From Fen-1301 sp963786395 (GTDB taxonomy: Bacteria; Bacteroidota; Ignavibacteria; Ignavibacteriales; Ignavibacteriaceae), in NCBI GenBank assembly GCA_963786395.1, contig CAWAZD010000017.1, positions 124,001 to 188,000 of the forward strand: 64,000 nt of DNA, given 5' to 3'. Numbering within the stretch: the first letter of the stretch is position 1; each line of letters begins with the position of its first letter. The notes under the pieces are model-generated. The model was not told the origin of the DNA and made no database searches. It saw nothing but the letters and a program-made list of their open reading frames with translations. Of the stretch, positions 1 to 8,168 are shown one piece after another. The position numbers were made by a program, and so were the translations under genes.

Positions 1-83
1 ATTGTGTTTTTGTTGCGTGCAACTTATAATATTACAAAACTGTTGTCAAGGACTATATCGCACTTTTGTATTAAACTTTTTTG

Positions 84-2522
84 TTAATTGCCTTCTGAGG
101 GTTTATCTCTACCATCATCTACATTTCTGTTCTGGCGGAATTTAAAATCATTGAAATTCCAGCTTACAGTAATAGCCACACTTCGATTCCGTGGCAGGTT
201 GGTTTCATTATACGAATAAAAATCGGAACCTGTTACTTCAGATTTATTGCTTGTTGGGGTAAATAGATTATTTCCACTTACTGATACTGATAACTTTTCG
301 TCAAAGAAATCACGGCTCAGGCTGAAACTCAACCATGATGATGTATAATTCGTATATCTGCTATCCATGTATTTGAAATTAACGATACAATATATTCCTA
401 ACCTGAATTTTTCCCAAAGATTAAAATTACCATTTGTCCTTAAAGCCCATGTGTCACGGTTTATGTTTATATTTTCATTAACTGTCTCAATGCTAAGTCC
501 GGCTGTCTGAATTATTTTCATGTACGATAATGTTATGTTTAGCATTCCCAGCCAATCAGGAACTGTAATGGGTAAAGGAGATCCCTTCATTAATTGAACT
601 GTCAGATCCGCACCATAAGTGTGCCGCACTGTCATATTAACTGTGGTATTGTAAAATCTTCCATCAGGTAAAACCGTACTAATGTATATAGGATTTCCGT
701 TGTTAAGTGTATAGTATAATTTAATAAAAGGATTTAATCCCGTCTCAAAAATATTGCTGTATGTAGGTTTGAGTAAAGGATTTCCCTGAGAAATGCTGTT
801 AGGACTGCTAATTATTGTGAAAGGATTTATTAATTCCATTTGGGGACGCGTTATACGTCTTGTCGCATTTAAATATAACCTGAGGGATGGACTGATATTA
901 TGAGAGAGATTTATTGTTGGGAAAAAATCAGTATATGTATTTGTAAAACTTTCACCCGTTGTATATTGAATCCCGTTGGCATATGTGTGTTCCACACGCA
1001 TTCCTGCTTTCAAATTAAGTATCCAGATTTTATACATCCACGTCCCGTAAACCGCCAGAATACTTTCTTTATATCTAAAATTATTTGATAACCCGGTACT
1101 ATCGTACCATTTTGCTAAAGAATATACATAATCCTCATTGCTATAATCATTCCTCCTGTCCCGGGATGTAAACTTATACCCTGTTTCAAATTTACCAATG
1201 CTTTCGGTTGGATTAACATAATCAGAGTTAATATTGTAAGTATTATTTCTCGCGCTAGTTGAGTTATCCTGCAGAACCGGATTTACCTGATTGCTATAGT
1301 TAGTCGTATTAACGTCATCATTTCTGGATGATAATTTCGACCAGTAAATATCTGTAGTAAATTCACACCCGTTATTATTAAATTTTCTTTTATAAAACCC
1401 CTGATACATTTGACTGTTATAAATATTTTTGGCACTATTATCAAACATGTAATTATAAAGGAGAAAGCTATTGTACAATCCGGATATATCTGAATTTGTA
1501 ATCATATTATAATCACTACCATACTCCATATAATTTCCTGATACAGAAAAAGAATTTACAGTATCCGGATCGTAATCTAATCCCAAAGAAAAGCTGGCAT
1601 TCTTATAATTACTGTTCATGTTCCCGGTTGATGCTTCGTGAGTAGGATCAATAAGATTATATTTATTTATATACCGGTTATTTGAATATTCAAATTCTTG
1701 AAGCCCTCCCCATCCGGAAGTAAATAAATTGAATTTGTCTTTTCTGTAATTGAAGTAGGCACTGGGATAATTTCCTCCACTGGTATTTGTGTAAAGTGAC
1801 AGTGAACCATTAAAGTTGTCTTCCATGTTCTTGGCAGTAATAAGGTTAATAATCCCAACATCTCCTTCTGCTTCATATTTTGAGGAAGGAGTGGTCATAA
1901 TTTCAACTTTTTCTAAATAGGATGAAGGCATCTGGAAAAGTGTTTTATCAATATTAGGTTCAGGTTTTCCGTTGACTAATATTTTTACCCCTGTGCTCCC
2001 TTTTAAGCTTATAGTTTTATTTGTTTGATCAACATCAACAAGCCCTGAATTCTGTAAAGCATCTGCAACCGTGCCGTTACCTTTAGGAACTTTATCTACA
2101 TTGATTATCTCTTTGTCTATAAGATAATCAATCATTTGTTTTTCCCCCTTTATTACAACTGCCTTTGTCTGCATTATCTCCTGAACCAGATGCACAGTTC
2201 CCAAATTGCATTTTCCGGAAATAAATTTAAGAGCCGTTATATACAAATCTTGATAACCAATGCCCGAAAACTTCAGTTTAACATTTGTTATCTTTGCATA
2301 ATATAATATAAATGCGCCTTTTTCATTTGTGGTGGTTCCTTTAATGATTTTACCGGAACCTTTATCGAGGAGGACAATAGTTATGCCGATAAGCGGTTCA
2401 TTGCTAACTGAATCCTGGACTACACCAGTAATATCATAATTACGTGGCTTTTCCTGTTGGCTCTGAGAATAGATTACAGAAGTTAAAAGGATAAGGACTA
2501 ATAATAATACTTTGATTTTCAT
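84..2522 (-). CDS. TonB-dependent receptor-like outer membrane beta-barrel protein
   Basis: The 812-residue protein starts with a signal peptide (about residues 1-20, ending VIYSQSQ). A carboxypeptidase-regulatory-like beta-sandwich follows at about 30-115 (ITGVVQDSVSNEPLIG), then a plug-like domain at about 145-230 (VKILVNGKPEP, SSYLEKVEIMTTPSSKYEAEG) and a long barrel rich in Tyr/Asn and alternating hydrophobics to the C terminus. This is the OMP_b-brl_3 layout common in Bacteroidota. Such proteins sit in the outer membrane and take up or export ligands with TonB energy, but no TonB box is obvious and the substrate is unknown. No SusD partner lies beside it and the gene stands alone. Family is confident, substrate is not. 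Confidence 0.85.
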   Translation of the reverse strand: MKIKVLLLVLILLTSVIYSQSQQEKPRNYDITGVVQDSVSNEPLIGITIVLLDKGSGKIIKGTTTNEKGAFILYYAKITNVKLKFSGIGYQDLYITALKFISGKCNLGTVHLVQEIMQTKAVVIKGEKQMIDYLIDKEIINVDKVPKGNGTVADALQNSGLVDVDQTNKTISLKGSTGVKILVNGKPEPNIDKTLFQMPSSYLEKVEIMTTPSSKYEAEGDVGIINLITAKNMEDNFNGSLSLYTNTSGGNYPSAYFNYRKDKFNLFTSGWGGLQEFEYSNNRYINKYNLIDPTHEASTGNMNSNYKNASFSLGLDYDPDTVNSFSVSGNYMEYGSDYNMITNSDISGLYNSFLLYNYMFDNSAKNIYNSQMYQGFYKRKFNNNGCEFTTDIYWSKLSSRNDDVNTTNYSNQVNPVLQDNSTSARNNTYNINSDYVNPTESIGKFETGYKFTSRDRRNDYSNEDYVYSLAKWYDSTGLSNNFRYKESILAVYGTWMYKIWILNLKAGMRVEHTYANGIQYTTGESFTNTYTDFFPTINLSHNISPSLRLYLNATRRITRPQMELINPFTIISSPNSISQGNPLLKPTYSNIFETGLNPFIKLYYTLNNGNPIYISTVLPDGRFYNTTVNMTVRHTYGADLTVQLMKGSPLPITVPDWLGMLNITLSYMKIIQTAGLSIETVNENININRDTWALRTNGNFNLWEKFRLGIYCIVNFKYMDSRYTNYTSSWLSFSLSRDFFDEKLSVSVSGNNLFTPTSNKSEVTGSDFYSYNETNLPRNRSVAITVSWNFNDFKFRQNRNVDDGRDKPSEGN

Positions 2523-2797
2523 AATACCCGCACGCTTTAATTCTAAATAAATAATCTATATTAAAAACCAAAAAAGACCCGTTCATAATAATCTGCTGAT
2601 AATTAATAGAGACTGTGCCTGCTTATGCTTTTCGCGAACCTAAGAATAAATTCAAATTAAAATTATAGGTTAAATTAATAACACACAAGTAAGAAGAAGG
2701 GTGTCAAGAAAAACTTTGTCATTCTCAAATCAACGAGACATACCGATCAGAAAACAATACTTCAAATGTCCGGTAAGATAGTTATTAGAACAAGATA

Positions 2798-3007
2798 TTA
2801 TTGCCAGTGAATATTTGGCTTCACATTTCTTTCAGCACATTCCCTTAAGTAGAGGTTCATTAAATTTTGATACGGGATATCAATTTCAGAGGCTAATTTC
2901 TTAAAGTATTCAACTGTATCATTCTCTATCCTGATTGATATTTGTTTTTTAAGTTTCTTTACATAGGGATTCTTAATAGATTTTGAGAAATCATATTCTT
3001 TTTTCAT
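2798..3007 (-). CDS. brnA: BrnA-type ribbon-helix-helix antitoxin
   Basis: This 69-residue basic protein has the short BrnA/CopG pattern: an N-terminal KKLKKQISIRIENDTVEYFK strand-helix followed by a helix with IPYQNLMNLYLRECAE. In this family the ribbon-helix-helix dimer binds the operon promoter and neutralises BrnT. The gene begins one base after the toxin gene ends, which is the usual toxin-first BrnT-BrnA order. Assignment rests on size, fold pattern and the neighbouring toxin. Confidence 0.75.
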   Translation of the reverse strand: MKKEYDFSKSIKNPYVKKLKKQISIRIENDTVEYFKKLASEIDIPYQNLMNLYLRECAERNVKPNIHWQ

Positions 3008-3008
3008 C

Positions 3009-3293
3009 TTAATTCATCTCATTATAATATTTAATTTCAGATTTAGAAGCCTTTCTTGCCGATATTATCACTTTATCATTTTCTTTATAAACATGAACTA
3101 CAACTAAGATTTTTAATTTGGTTGATATTCCTAAAATAATATATCGTTCTTCATTTATGGAATGTTCAGGATCGTGAATAAGTCTCGCATTGTCATCATA
3201 AAAAACAGATTTTGCTTCCTCAAAAGAAACTTTATGTTTTTTAATATTTTCAAGATTCTTATTTTGATCCCATTGAAAACTTATATCATTCAT
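3009..3293 (-). CDS. brnT: BrnT family toxin (DUF497)
   Basis: The 94-residue protein matches the BrnT/DUF497 family: FQWDQNKNLENIKKHKVSFE at the N terminus, an EEAKSVFYDD segment, a middle ERYIILG strand, and a C-terminal IISARKASKSEIKYYNE motif. BrnT is a RelE-fold ribonuclease that inhibits translation and is held in check by BrnA. The cognate antitoxin follows directly. The pair lies in an accessory stretch with a decayed methyltransferase, so it may have arrived by transfer. Autoregulation by the BrnTA complex is known in the family; no operator was identified here. Confidence 0.8.
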   Translation of the reverse strand: MNDISFQWDQNKNLENIKKHKVSFEEAKSVFYDDNARLIHDPEHSINEERYIILGISTKLKILVVVHVYKENDKVIISARKASKSEIKYYNEMN

Positions 3294-3317
3294 AATGATA
3301 ATATAATTACCAAATAA

Positions 3318-3638
3318 TTATATGAGAATATTATCAGAACTCCGAATATGGGAAGTATTACTGGCCTGCATAGCCGCTATATCGACTTTACTCATGAAAC
3401 TGGTTTTACGGAAGAAAGTATTAAGCAGGTATTTCTTCAATACCCATTCAGGGATGTGGCCGTGCATGACAAACTGTATTATCATGTATGACCTGATTGA
3501 GCATATTAGGAAGGAGAGTATAATCCCCCGGTCGTAATAAAGGGACTGTTGATCATACCATTTTTCCAGTGAGTTTGGATCGTTAATATCGATATTATTG
3601 ATCGCGGCGTAATGTTTTGAAAAATAATTCTTCATCAT
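3318..3638 (-). other. Doubtful 106-codon ORF; its N-terminal part resembles a methyltransferase start
   Basis: The first 40 or so residues (NYFSKHYAAINNIDINDPNS, then LEKWYDQQSLYYDRG) look like a real protein N terminus of the kind seen at the start of class I methyltransferases. The remainder lies antisense to the plus-strand methyltransferase fragment at 3321-3491. The simplest reading is that one methyltransferase gene was broken and part of it inverted, leaving head and tail on opposite strands. It is unlikely to encode a working protein. Confidence 0.25.
3321..3491 (+). pseudogene. C-terminal fragment of a class I SAM-dependent methyltransferase (remnant)
   Basis: One plus-strand frame without a start reads about 56 residues with a recognisable methyltransferase C-terminal pattern: NMGSITGLHSRYIDFTHETG followed by FTEESIKQVFLQYPFRDV. 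This matches the DFTHE-x-FT-x-xS-L-x-QVL stretch of glycan-associated class I methyltransferases. The frame stops at 3491 and similarity seems to continue in another frame (YDLIEHI), so a frameshift is likely. No N-terminal SAM-binding domain precedes it. It is a relic; the family call is from pattern recognition only. Confidence 0.4.
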
Positions 3639-3715
3639 AAAACTGGTTATATCTTCGGCTATTTAATATAACAGATATTTTTTCATAGTTCTTAGCTCAA
3701 TTGGAAATAATCAGG

Positions 3716-4771
3716 TTAAATTATTTTTGAACAATTTGCACACAATTTAGGAGTTTCATTTTTATACCATAGTTTCCGAATCTCTATCATTTCCTTTGAA
3801 TTAAGACTCTCCGTTAATCCATCGTTAAAGACGTTTCCAAAATTAAGTTCCTTCGGGAATGGTTGTCCACAGCAAAGAGGTATGAACCCATCCCATGTTA
3901 CATAAAAATAATTCCATGGATATTTACACGTATTAAAACCGCGAATTTTGTTAAGTCCAGAACATGTAAATTCGAGATCTGTAAATTTTTTGGCAGTAGC
4001 TACCGCAAGGTTTAATTCCTTGTTAAATTCTTCCGTAAAGAAAAAATTCCCATATAATGGATCAATAACAGTTTTGGCAGCCAAACTTATTGGTCTCATA
4101 TTCAGATATTTAATTCCAAGCTGAGCTGTAAACTCAACAATAGCCGCCATTTGATGATAGTTCTCTTTTACTAAGACAACATTTAAGATGAGATGGGTAT
4201 CAGAGTTTTTTGTTAAAGCTGATATTTTAGAAACATTCTCCTTAAAAAAGTTAAAATCTCCTCCAACCCGGATTTGGTTGTAAGTGTCGCCTATTCCATC
4301 CATAGATATTTGGATAGTATCTATTAACCCAATTAATTGGCTGGCTGTTTCAACACAATTCTTCAAATGCGCATTTATCGAACAGGAGACGATTATCCCT
4401 CTGCTTTTATTTTTAATATATTTTACAGCTTCCACAATTTCATTGTATAAAAATGTCTCTCCAAGTCCGGTTAAACCAATGGAGTCAATATATGGATATG
4501 ATTGGTCCACAACTTTTTTAAGTTGCCCAAGATCCATATATCCTTTGTCCATCTGTCCGCCAAATGAAGTTTCCCTCGCGCAAATCACGCATCTCAGATT
4601 GCAATGATTTGTTACTTCCAACATGATGGTCGAAGGATGTGCAACCGTTAAACTTTTACTTTTAGATAATATAAGCGAATGTATTTTATTTGCCACAAAT
4701 TTAACAAGATCCCACCCTCTAGGTAAATGAATGGCTCTTTTAATCATTTTTTTCAATCTTCTTTTTGTCAT
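3716..4771 (-). CDS. Radical SAM protein with SPASM-like C-terminal cysteines
   Basis: The 351-residue protein has the radical SAM cluster motif C57-x3-C61-x2-C64 (TNHCNLRCVICARE), a GLTGLGETFL glycine motif, and a second cysteine group near the C terminus (FTCSG, NTCKYPW, PLCCGQPF, KLCANC) typical of SPASM auxiliary-cluster proteins. Such enzymes modify peptides or cofactors or act as anaerobic sulfatase-type maturases. No small precursor peptide or partner gene is adjacent, so the substrate is unknown. The basic N terminus (KRRLKKMIKRAIHLPRG) is not a signal peptide. The gene is isolated between a broken methyltransferase and the tRNA-Leu island. Confidence 0.85.
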   Translation of the reverse strand: MTKRRLKKMIKRAIHLPRGWDLVKFVANKIHSLILSKSKSLTVAHPSTIMLEVTNHCNLRCVICARETSFGGQMDKGYMDLGQLKKVVDQSYPYIDSIGLTGLGETFLYNEIVEAVKYIKNKSRGIIVSCSINAHLKNCVETASQLIGLIDTIQISMDGIGDTYNQIRVGGDFNFFKENVSKISALTKNSDTHLILNVVLVKENYHQMAAIVEFTAQLGIKYLNMRPISLAAKTVIDPLYGNFFFTEEFNKELNLAVATAKKFTDLEFTCSGLNKIRGFNTCKYPWNYFYVTWDGFIPLCCGQPFPKELNFGNVFNDGLTESLNSKEMIEIRKLWYKNETPKLCANCSKII

Positions 4772-4994
4772 ATTTGTTTAACTCAAAAAACATTATAAAA
4801 TAGAACCGATTCTAATCTAAGTGAAATATCTGCATCATGCAATACATGAACATCATATACCTAATCAGCTTCATGAATGAGCGATTAGCTGATAGTTTTG
4901 TACTCAGGGTAAAAGCACTTTTGAAGATATTATAATACAACAGATAATACTCAGTGCATTACTATATTTCCACAATCTTTATACTTCTTTCCGT

Positions 4995-5076
4995 AAAAAA
5001 ACCCTCACCTTCTTTCGAAAATGAGGGTAACGGGGACTCGAACCCCTACCCAAGTACATGGACTAGACCCTGAACC
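4995..5076 (-). repeat. Displaced tRNA-Leu 3' fragment plus terminator, copy A (putative att half)
   Basis: Bases 5031-5076 repeat the T-arm, variable-arm and anticodon-arm part of the tRNA-Leu at 9105-9188, ending at the anticodon loop (CTGAACC). The 3' acceptor strand is missing. Bases 5002-5027 repeat the tRNA terminator hairpin (CCCTCA...TGAGGG with an A run on the left). A further 20 or so bases beyond the fragment (TTTACTGAACTGATGAT) resemble the flank of copy B. This is the pattern left when elements insert at a tRNA 3' end and displace the original end. The rest of 4772-5197 shows nothing recognisable. Confidence 0.7.
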
Positions 5077-5197
5077 AACAAATGTTTACTGAACTGATGA
5101 TTGATGATTTGATAGATATATCATTTTTTTTATTCCCATAACCAACCTACTCCCCCATATTTAATCTGAAATGATAATCAGATATCGAACAGTAGTT

Positions 5198-5521
5198 TTA
5201 TACTTTCATCAATTCTTTTCCATTGGCCAATATTTCAGATACCAATAAATTATCTTCATTAAATTCTTCAGGGCGAAATGCAACAGCTTCTATTTTTGTG
5301 TTGATGCCCCATGTAAGTACACGCACTTCTACATTATCATTAAAGCTATCTCCGCTAAAGGCAGGAGAAACCAAAGCAATATCAATATCGCTGTCTTCGT
5401 TTGCCGTTCCTCTGGCGTAAGAGCCAAATAAATAAGCTTTCTCAAGTGCATACTTTTCGTTAACAGCTTTAAGATATCTTATAATCGACTGATCTATTTT
5501 GGCAGTTGATTCAATAACCAT
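5198..5521 (-). CDS. MNT-type minimal nucleotidyltransferase (HEPN-MNT partner)
   Basis: The 107-residue protein carries the nucleotidyltransferase signature G33-S34-x10-D45-x-D47 (LFGSYARGTANEDSDIDIAL). In HEPN-MNT toxin-antitoxin systems the MNT protein acts as antitoxin by transferring AMP to its HEPN partner. It overlaps the HEPN gene by 28 bases, so the two are translationally coupled. The pair fills nearly all the space between two displaced tRNA-Leu fragments, which suggests it is cargo of a small integrated element. Function is inferred from family and partner. Confidence 0.85.
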   Translation of the reverse strand: MVIESTAKIDQSIIRYLKAVNEKYALEKAYLFGSYARGTANEDSDIDIALVSPAFSGDSFNDNVEVRVLTWGINTKIEAVAFRPEEFNEDNLLVSEILANGKELMKV

Positions 5522-5889
5522 TCTCTTAATTCACTTATTTTACTAATTCTTTCGGTTGTAAATTCTTTAGTGGCTTTATTATAAAGACTAAATTTTTCAT
5601 CAGGATATCGGGTATCAAGTTGAAATTGGTTCAATTCCTCCATCAATTTAATTTGATCTGACGTAACATCAAGAATAGCTAATTCCGCCAGTCTTGTCAA
5701 ATTATGAGTCTTCGGAGGGAATCCTTTGGATTTTTCAACAACAAACGCTTTCAATAATTTTTCAATTGTTAAATGACAGATGAATAAACAGTAATGAAAA
5801 TTTTTATCCGAATGATAAATATCATTTGCAGTCTGCCAGTCCATTGAGGAGGATATAAGCCAATAATTTATTTGTTTTTCGATATCCAT
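5494..5889 (-). CDS. HEPN domain protein of a HEPN-MNT pair
   Basis: This 131-residue helical protein has the HEPN pattern: YWLISSSMDWQTANDIY near the N terminus, HLTIEKLLKAFVV in the middle (the HhxxEKxLKA helix), HNLTRLAELA, and a late LDTRYPDEK segment. The R-x4-H ribonuclease motif of toxic HEPN proteins is not seen; RYPDE stands where related non-RNase HEPN proteins have it. It could be a substrate of its MNT partner or a nucleotide-binding scaffold. It precedes and overlaps the MNT gene. Confidence 0.8.
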   Translation of the reverse strand: MDIEKQINYWLISSSMDWQTANDIYHSDKNFHYCLFICHLTIEKLLKAFVVEKSKGFPPKTHNLTRLAELAILDVTSDQIKLMEELNQFQLDTRYPDEKFSLYNKATKEFTTERISKISELREWLLNQLPK

Positions 5890-5950
5890 AGCAATAAACT
5901 AAGAAATAAATCATGACTTGTCAATTTTATCTCAATAACAATTTTAGCAA

Positions 5951-6034
5951 TAAAAAACCCTCATCTTCTTTCGAAAATGAGGGTAACTTCGTGCCCGAAA
6001 GGGGACTCGAACCCCTACCCAAGTACATGGACTC
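5951..6034 (-). repeat. Displaced tRNA-Leu 3' fragment plus terminator, copy B (putative att half)
   Basis: Bases 5989-6034 reproduce the 3' part of the tRNA-Leu at 9105-9188, including the 3' acceptor strand, T-arm and variable arm up to ATGGACT, then diverge. Bases 5958-5984 reproduce the terminator hairpin (CCCTCAT...ATGAGGG). The sequence just right of the fragment (GCTTACTGAAATGATGAT) resembles the same position at copy A. Copies A and B therefore bound a segment of about 0.95 kb that holds the HEPN-MNT pair. Confidence 0.7.
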
Positions 6035-6131
6035 AGGTAGTTGAAAACTTTTGCTTACTGAAATGATGATGATTAAATAGAATTACTATGATTCTTATAC
6101 CTTTTTATCTAACATCCAATATTACCAATCT

Positions 6132-6536
6132 CTATGCGTTCAATATATCTCTTGGGGAATAAGAAAACGATATTTCTATAACAGAATCTGTTTTTATGAT
6201 TTTCGGAGGTCGATTTTTTCTCAGATAAAAAGTTGGGATACCAAAACAAATAAGCATACCAATTATTGAAAATATTAAACCAATTGGTTTTGCATAACGT
6301 AGAGATAAGGATGCTATGAACAAGCCTACGCATATCAAAGATAGGCAATAAAATAGAGATAAAAATATTATTTCAGAATATCGTAAAGAATACCTCTTGA
6401 ATGATTTAATACTATCAGAATTAATATCAAGTTTATAATCAGCATCATCTATTATTGTTATGCTAATTCTCTTTTTGTACAATTCCTGAGCCCTCGCTAA
6501 CCAGGTCGCTTCTGATGTTTTTATTGGGAATCCCAT
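6132..6536 (-). CDS. Hypothetical membrane protein with two transmembrane segments
   Basis: The 134-residue protein is not recognised. A soluble N-terminal stretch of about 50 residues is followed by two hydrophobic helices (about residues 55-78 and 84-103; FLSLFYCLSLICVGLFIASL and a second one starting IGLIFSIIGMLI) and a short polar tail. It lies just inside the island bounded by tRNA-Leu copy B and the intact tRNA. No partner suggests a role. Confidence 0.55.
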   Translation of the reverse strand: MGFPIKTSEATWLARAQELYKKRISITIIDDADYKLDINSDSIKSFKRYSLRYSEIIFLSLFYCLSLICVGLFIASLSLRYAKPIGLIFSIIGMLICFGIPTFYLRKNRPPKIIKTDSVIEISFSYSPRDILNA

Positions 6537-6588
6537 ATCATGCTCTTGTTTTTAGATTTAAATCAATAAATTATTTTCAATATGTATT

Positions 6589-6816
6589 CTACTCGTTTGT
6601 GATATTAGCATAAGACTCTATGTACCCACAATTCTCGCAACAATAAGTCGTCAATGGAATTTGGCGTTTCCCTAAAAACTTAATGCCTGTCAATAACGAT
6701 TTCTCAATATCCCCTTCTACCCATTTTGTTACTGCTGGTTTACCAGTTGGTAATTCCATAACAAATCCCTTTGTCATTGAACCGCCACATTTTTGACATT
6801 TTATTTCATCTAACAT
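6589..6816 (-). CDS. Small zinc-ribbon protein
   Basis: This 75-residue protein has two CxxC knuckles, C7-x2-C10 (IKCQKCGGSM) and C60-x2-C63 (CCENCGYIE), with about 50 residues between. That is the layout of the DUF6487-like zinc ribbons often encoded singly in Bacteroidota. The function is unknown; a structural zinc site is likely. It sits 52 bases upstream of the two-helix membrane protein in the same direction and could be cotranscribed with it. Confidence 0.65.
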   Translation of the reverse strand: MLDEIKCQKCGGSMTKGFVMELPTGKPAVTKWVEGDIEKSLLTGIKFLGKRQIPLTTYCCENCGYIESYANITNE

Positions 6817-7121
6817 GGTCTACTCCGCAGTTTTATGAATATCTTCATTGCTAAAATAAATATTATTTTGACTCCGTCCAACCTAGTTTCGATAATTTCA
6901 ACTTTACCACTTTTAACCCCATTAATAAGGGCTTATCTGGTTTTGCATCTTGCATTCTAAGGATTTTTTTTGTGCGGTGCACAATAACTAAGCTTAATTT
7001 GTGTGCAGAGCGAAAAAGTTAATTTATTAGGTATAAGAAATGGAGAGAAGGAGTTTACTCTTTTTTGTAGCTCACGATCCTGCTAAAAACCAACCAACCA
7101 ACTAATCGCAAGGATAACAAT
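6817..7121. other. Intergenic stretch without a clear gene
   Basis: This divergent gap separates the minus-strand zinc-ribbon gene from the plus-strand small ORF at 7122. It should contain promoters for both directions, but no box stands out. A T-rich run near 6965 (GGATTTTTTTTGTGCGGTGC) is not preceded by a convincing hairpin. Confidence 0.4.
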
Positions 7122-7208
7122 ATGAACTGGATAATAATAATGGCTGAGATAATTGTGGCAGCGCTGGTTGCAATTATAAGTGAAGCGTCAAAGGATGATG
7201 CTGAGTAA
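7122..7208 (+). CDS. Possible 28-residue hydrophobic small protein
   Basis: An ATG about 8 bases after an AAGGA ribosome-binding site (CGCAAGGATAACAAT) opens a 28-codon frame: MNWIIIMAEIIVAALVAI followed by the polar end SEASKDDAE. The peptide is a single hydrophobic helix with an acidic tail, as in small membrane proteins. It precedes the decayed sigma-like gene in the same direction. Without homologues this is only a plausible gene. Confidence 0.35.
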   Translation: MNWIIIMAEIIVAALVAIISEASKDDAE

Positions 7209-7309
7209 TCATAAAGGAAAGAACGGTTTTAGCCGCTATTAATCTACAAATAAAGGCCGCCGACTAGCTGCGTTCAATAACATTTTACAACAATAATTGG
7301 AGAACTTCA

Positions 7310-7851
7310 ATGGAATGGAGTGAACTTTACCCAATTGTTAAAGACCAGGCTCAACATGCAATTCTACGATATGAAGGACCCCAACGCCGCAAAGATAAAG
7401 TCCAGGAATTAGTACCAGCGAGATATTGCTGCTGGAAAAGAGATAACGAAACAAAACCACAAATGCTTTGTAACCAGAGAGCAAAGTCTGTAGACGTTCG
7501 TTCAGTATGTAAGAAAGGGTATGGCGGGATTTCTACAATCGATGTACTAAGTTTTTATCGAAGTCGACCAGATTCATCTACGCCAGTAGTAGAGTTTGCG
7601 GACTGGATGACCGTTTCTACGAGAACAAAACAGAATGTAGATGACACTTATTCATTCAACATTGATTATAAAACATGGCTGGCAAAATTAAACAAGTTGC
7701 AGAAGAGGGTGTTAAATTATCTGATAGAGGGTTATACCAAAACAAAAATAGCCTTGAAGAAAAATCCACTGCTGCCAAAGTAAAAAATGTAATCCAGCAG
7801 ATACAAGAATTATATATTCTGTTCTTTGAAATAAAACTTAAGCATGTTTGA
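7310..7851 (+). pseudogene. Frameshifted sigma-like / helix-turn-helix protein
   Basis: The start is supported by GGAGAACTTCA before ATG. Coding sense moves between frames. In the first frame it runs to KVQELV; another frame carries QRDIAAGKEITKQ; the first frame resumes with RAKSVDVRSVCKKGYGG and continues through LNKLQKRVLNYLIEGYTKTK. The C-terminal recognition-helix part (KSTAAKVKNVIQQIQELYI) is then in a third frame ending at 7851. The end resembles sigma-70 region 4 or a similar helix-turn-helix. No known family name can be given. It lies in the tRNA-Leu island and looks like a decayed mobile-element gene. Confidence 0.5.
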
Positions 7852-7957
7852 ACTCTTTTTCGATCGGATAAGAGAAGCCTTTCAATTTTATCACGGAAAG
7901 TTGGTTACGGTCGGTTCCAGGGCAGCAATGTCAATGGCACAACAATATACGCCCTAA
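7844..7957 (+). CDS. Possible 37-residue small protein overlapping the sigma-like remnant
   Basis: The ATG overlaps the shifted stop of the preceding gene (CATGTTTGA), an arrangement typical of translational coupling. The peptide begins MFELFFDRIREAFQFYHGK and ends MSMAQQYTP. It is not recognised. It could be a true downstream cistron of a mobile element or a chance frame. The gap from here to 8125 holds nothing recognisable. Confidence 0.25.
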   Translation: MFELFFDRIREAFQFYHGKLVTVGSRAAMSMAQQYTP

Positions 7958-8125
7958 TTAACTAATAATTCTTTTTGACAATTGAGCTTCCTTGTCATAT
8001 TTTTTGTTTAATGTAATTGACTTCTTCTTAGAGGATGGGCGATGAGGTAGAAACGGTTTGAGATTTGTGTGGGAATACAATTCATGTGATCGACATAAAG
8101 TGTTTAGTATTTTAATTAAATGTAC

Positions 8126-8151
8126 GTCGGCTTAAAACAATGCCGTTAGGC
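8126..8151 (+). other. attC-like half site (integron recombination site resemblance)
   Basis: GTCGGCTTAA, nine bases, then GTTAGGC resembles the L'-R' right arm of an integron attC site, and a gene begins within 20 bases, as in a cassette. The matching left arm (GCCTAAC...AAGCCGAC) is not found upstream, and the spacer is about two bases longer than usual. A TTAAGCCG at 9033-9040, just after the gene, resembles an L'' arm. No integrase is present in the window. The resemblance is suggestive only. Confidence 0.3.
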
Positions 8152-8168
8152 AACTTATGAGGGTTATT

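Noticed and set aside
3322..3537. 71-codon plus-strand frame starting with ATG
   Set aside because: It is out of frame with the recognisable methyltransferase fragment at 3321-3491 and its own product looks random.
5031..5076. Possible second tRNA-Leu gene
   Set aside because: Only the T-arm to anticodon part is present; the 5' half and acceptor stem are missing, so it is a displaced fragment.
5989..6034. Possible third tRNA-Leu gene
   Set aside because: The match ends before the anticodon and there is no 5' half.
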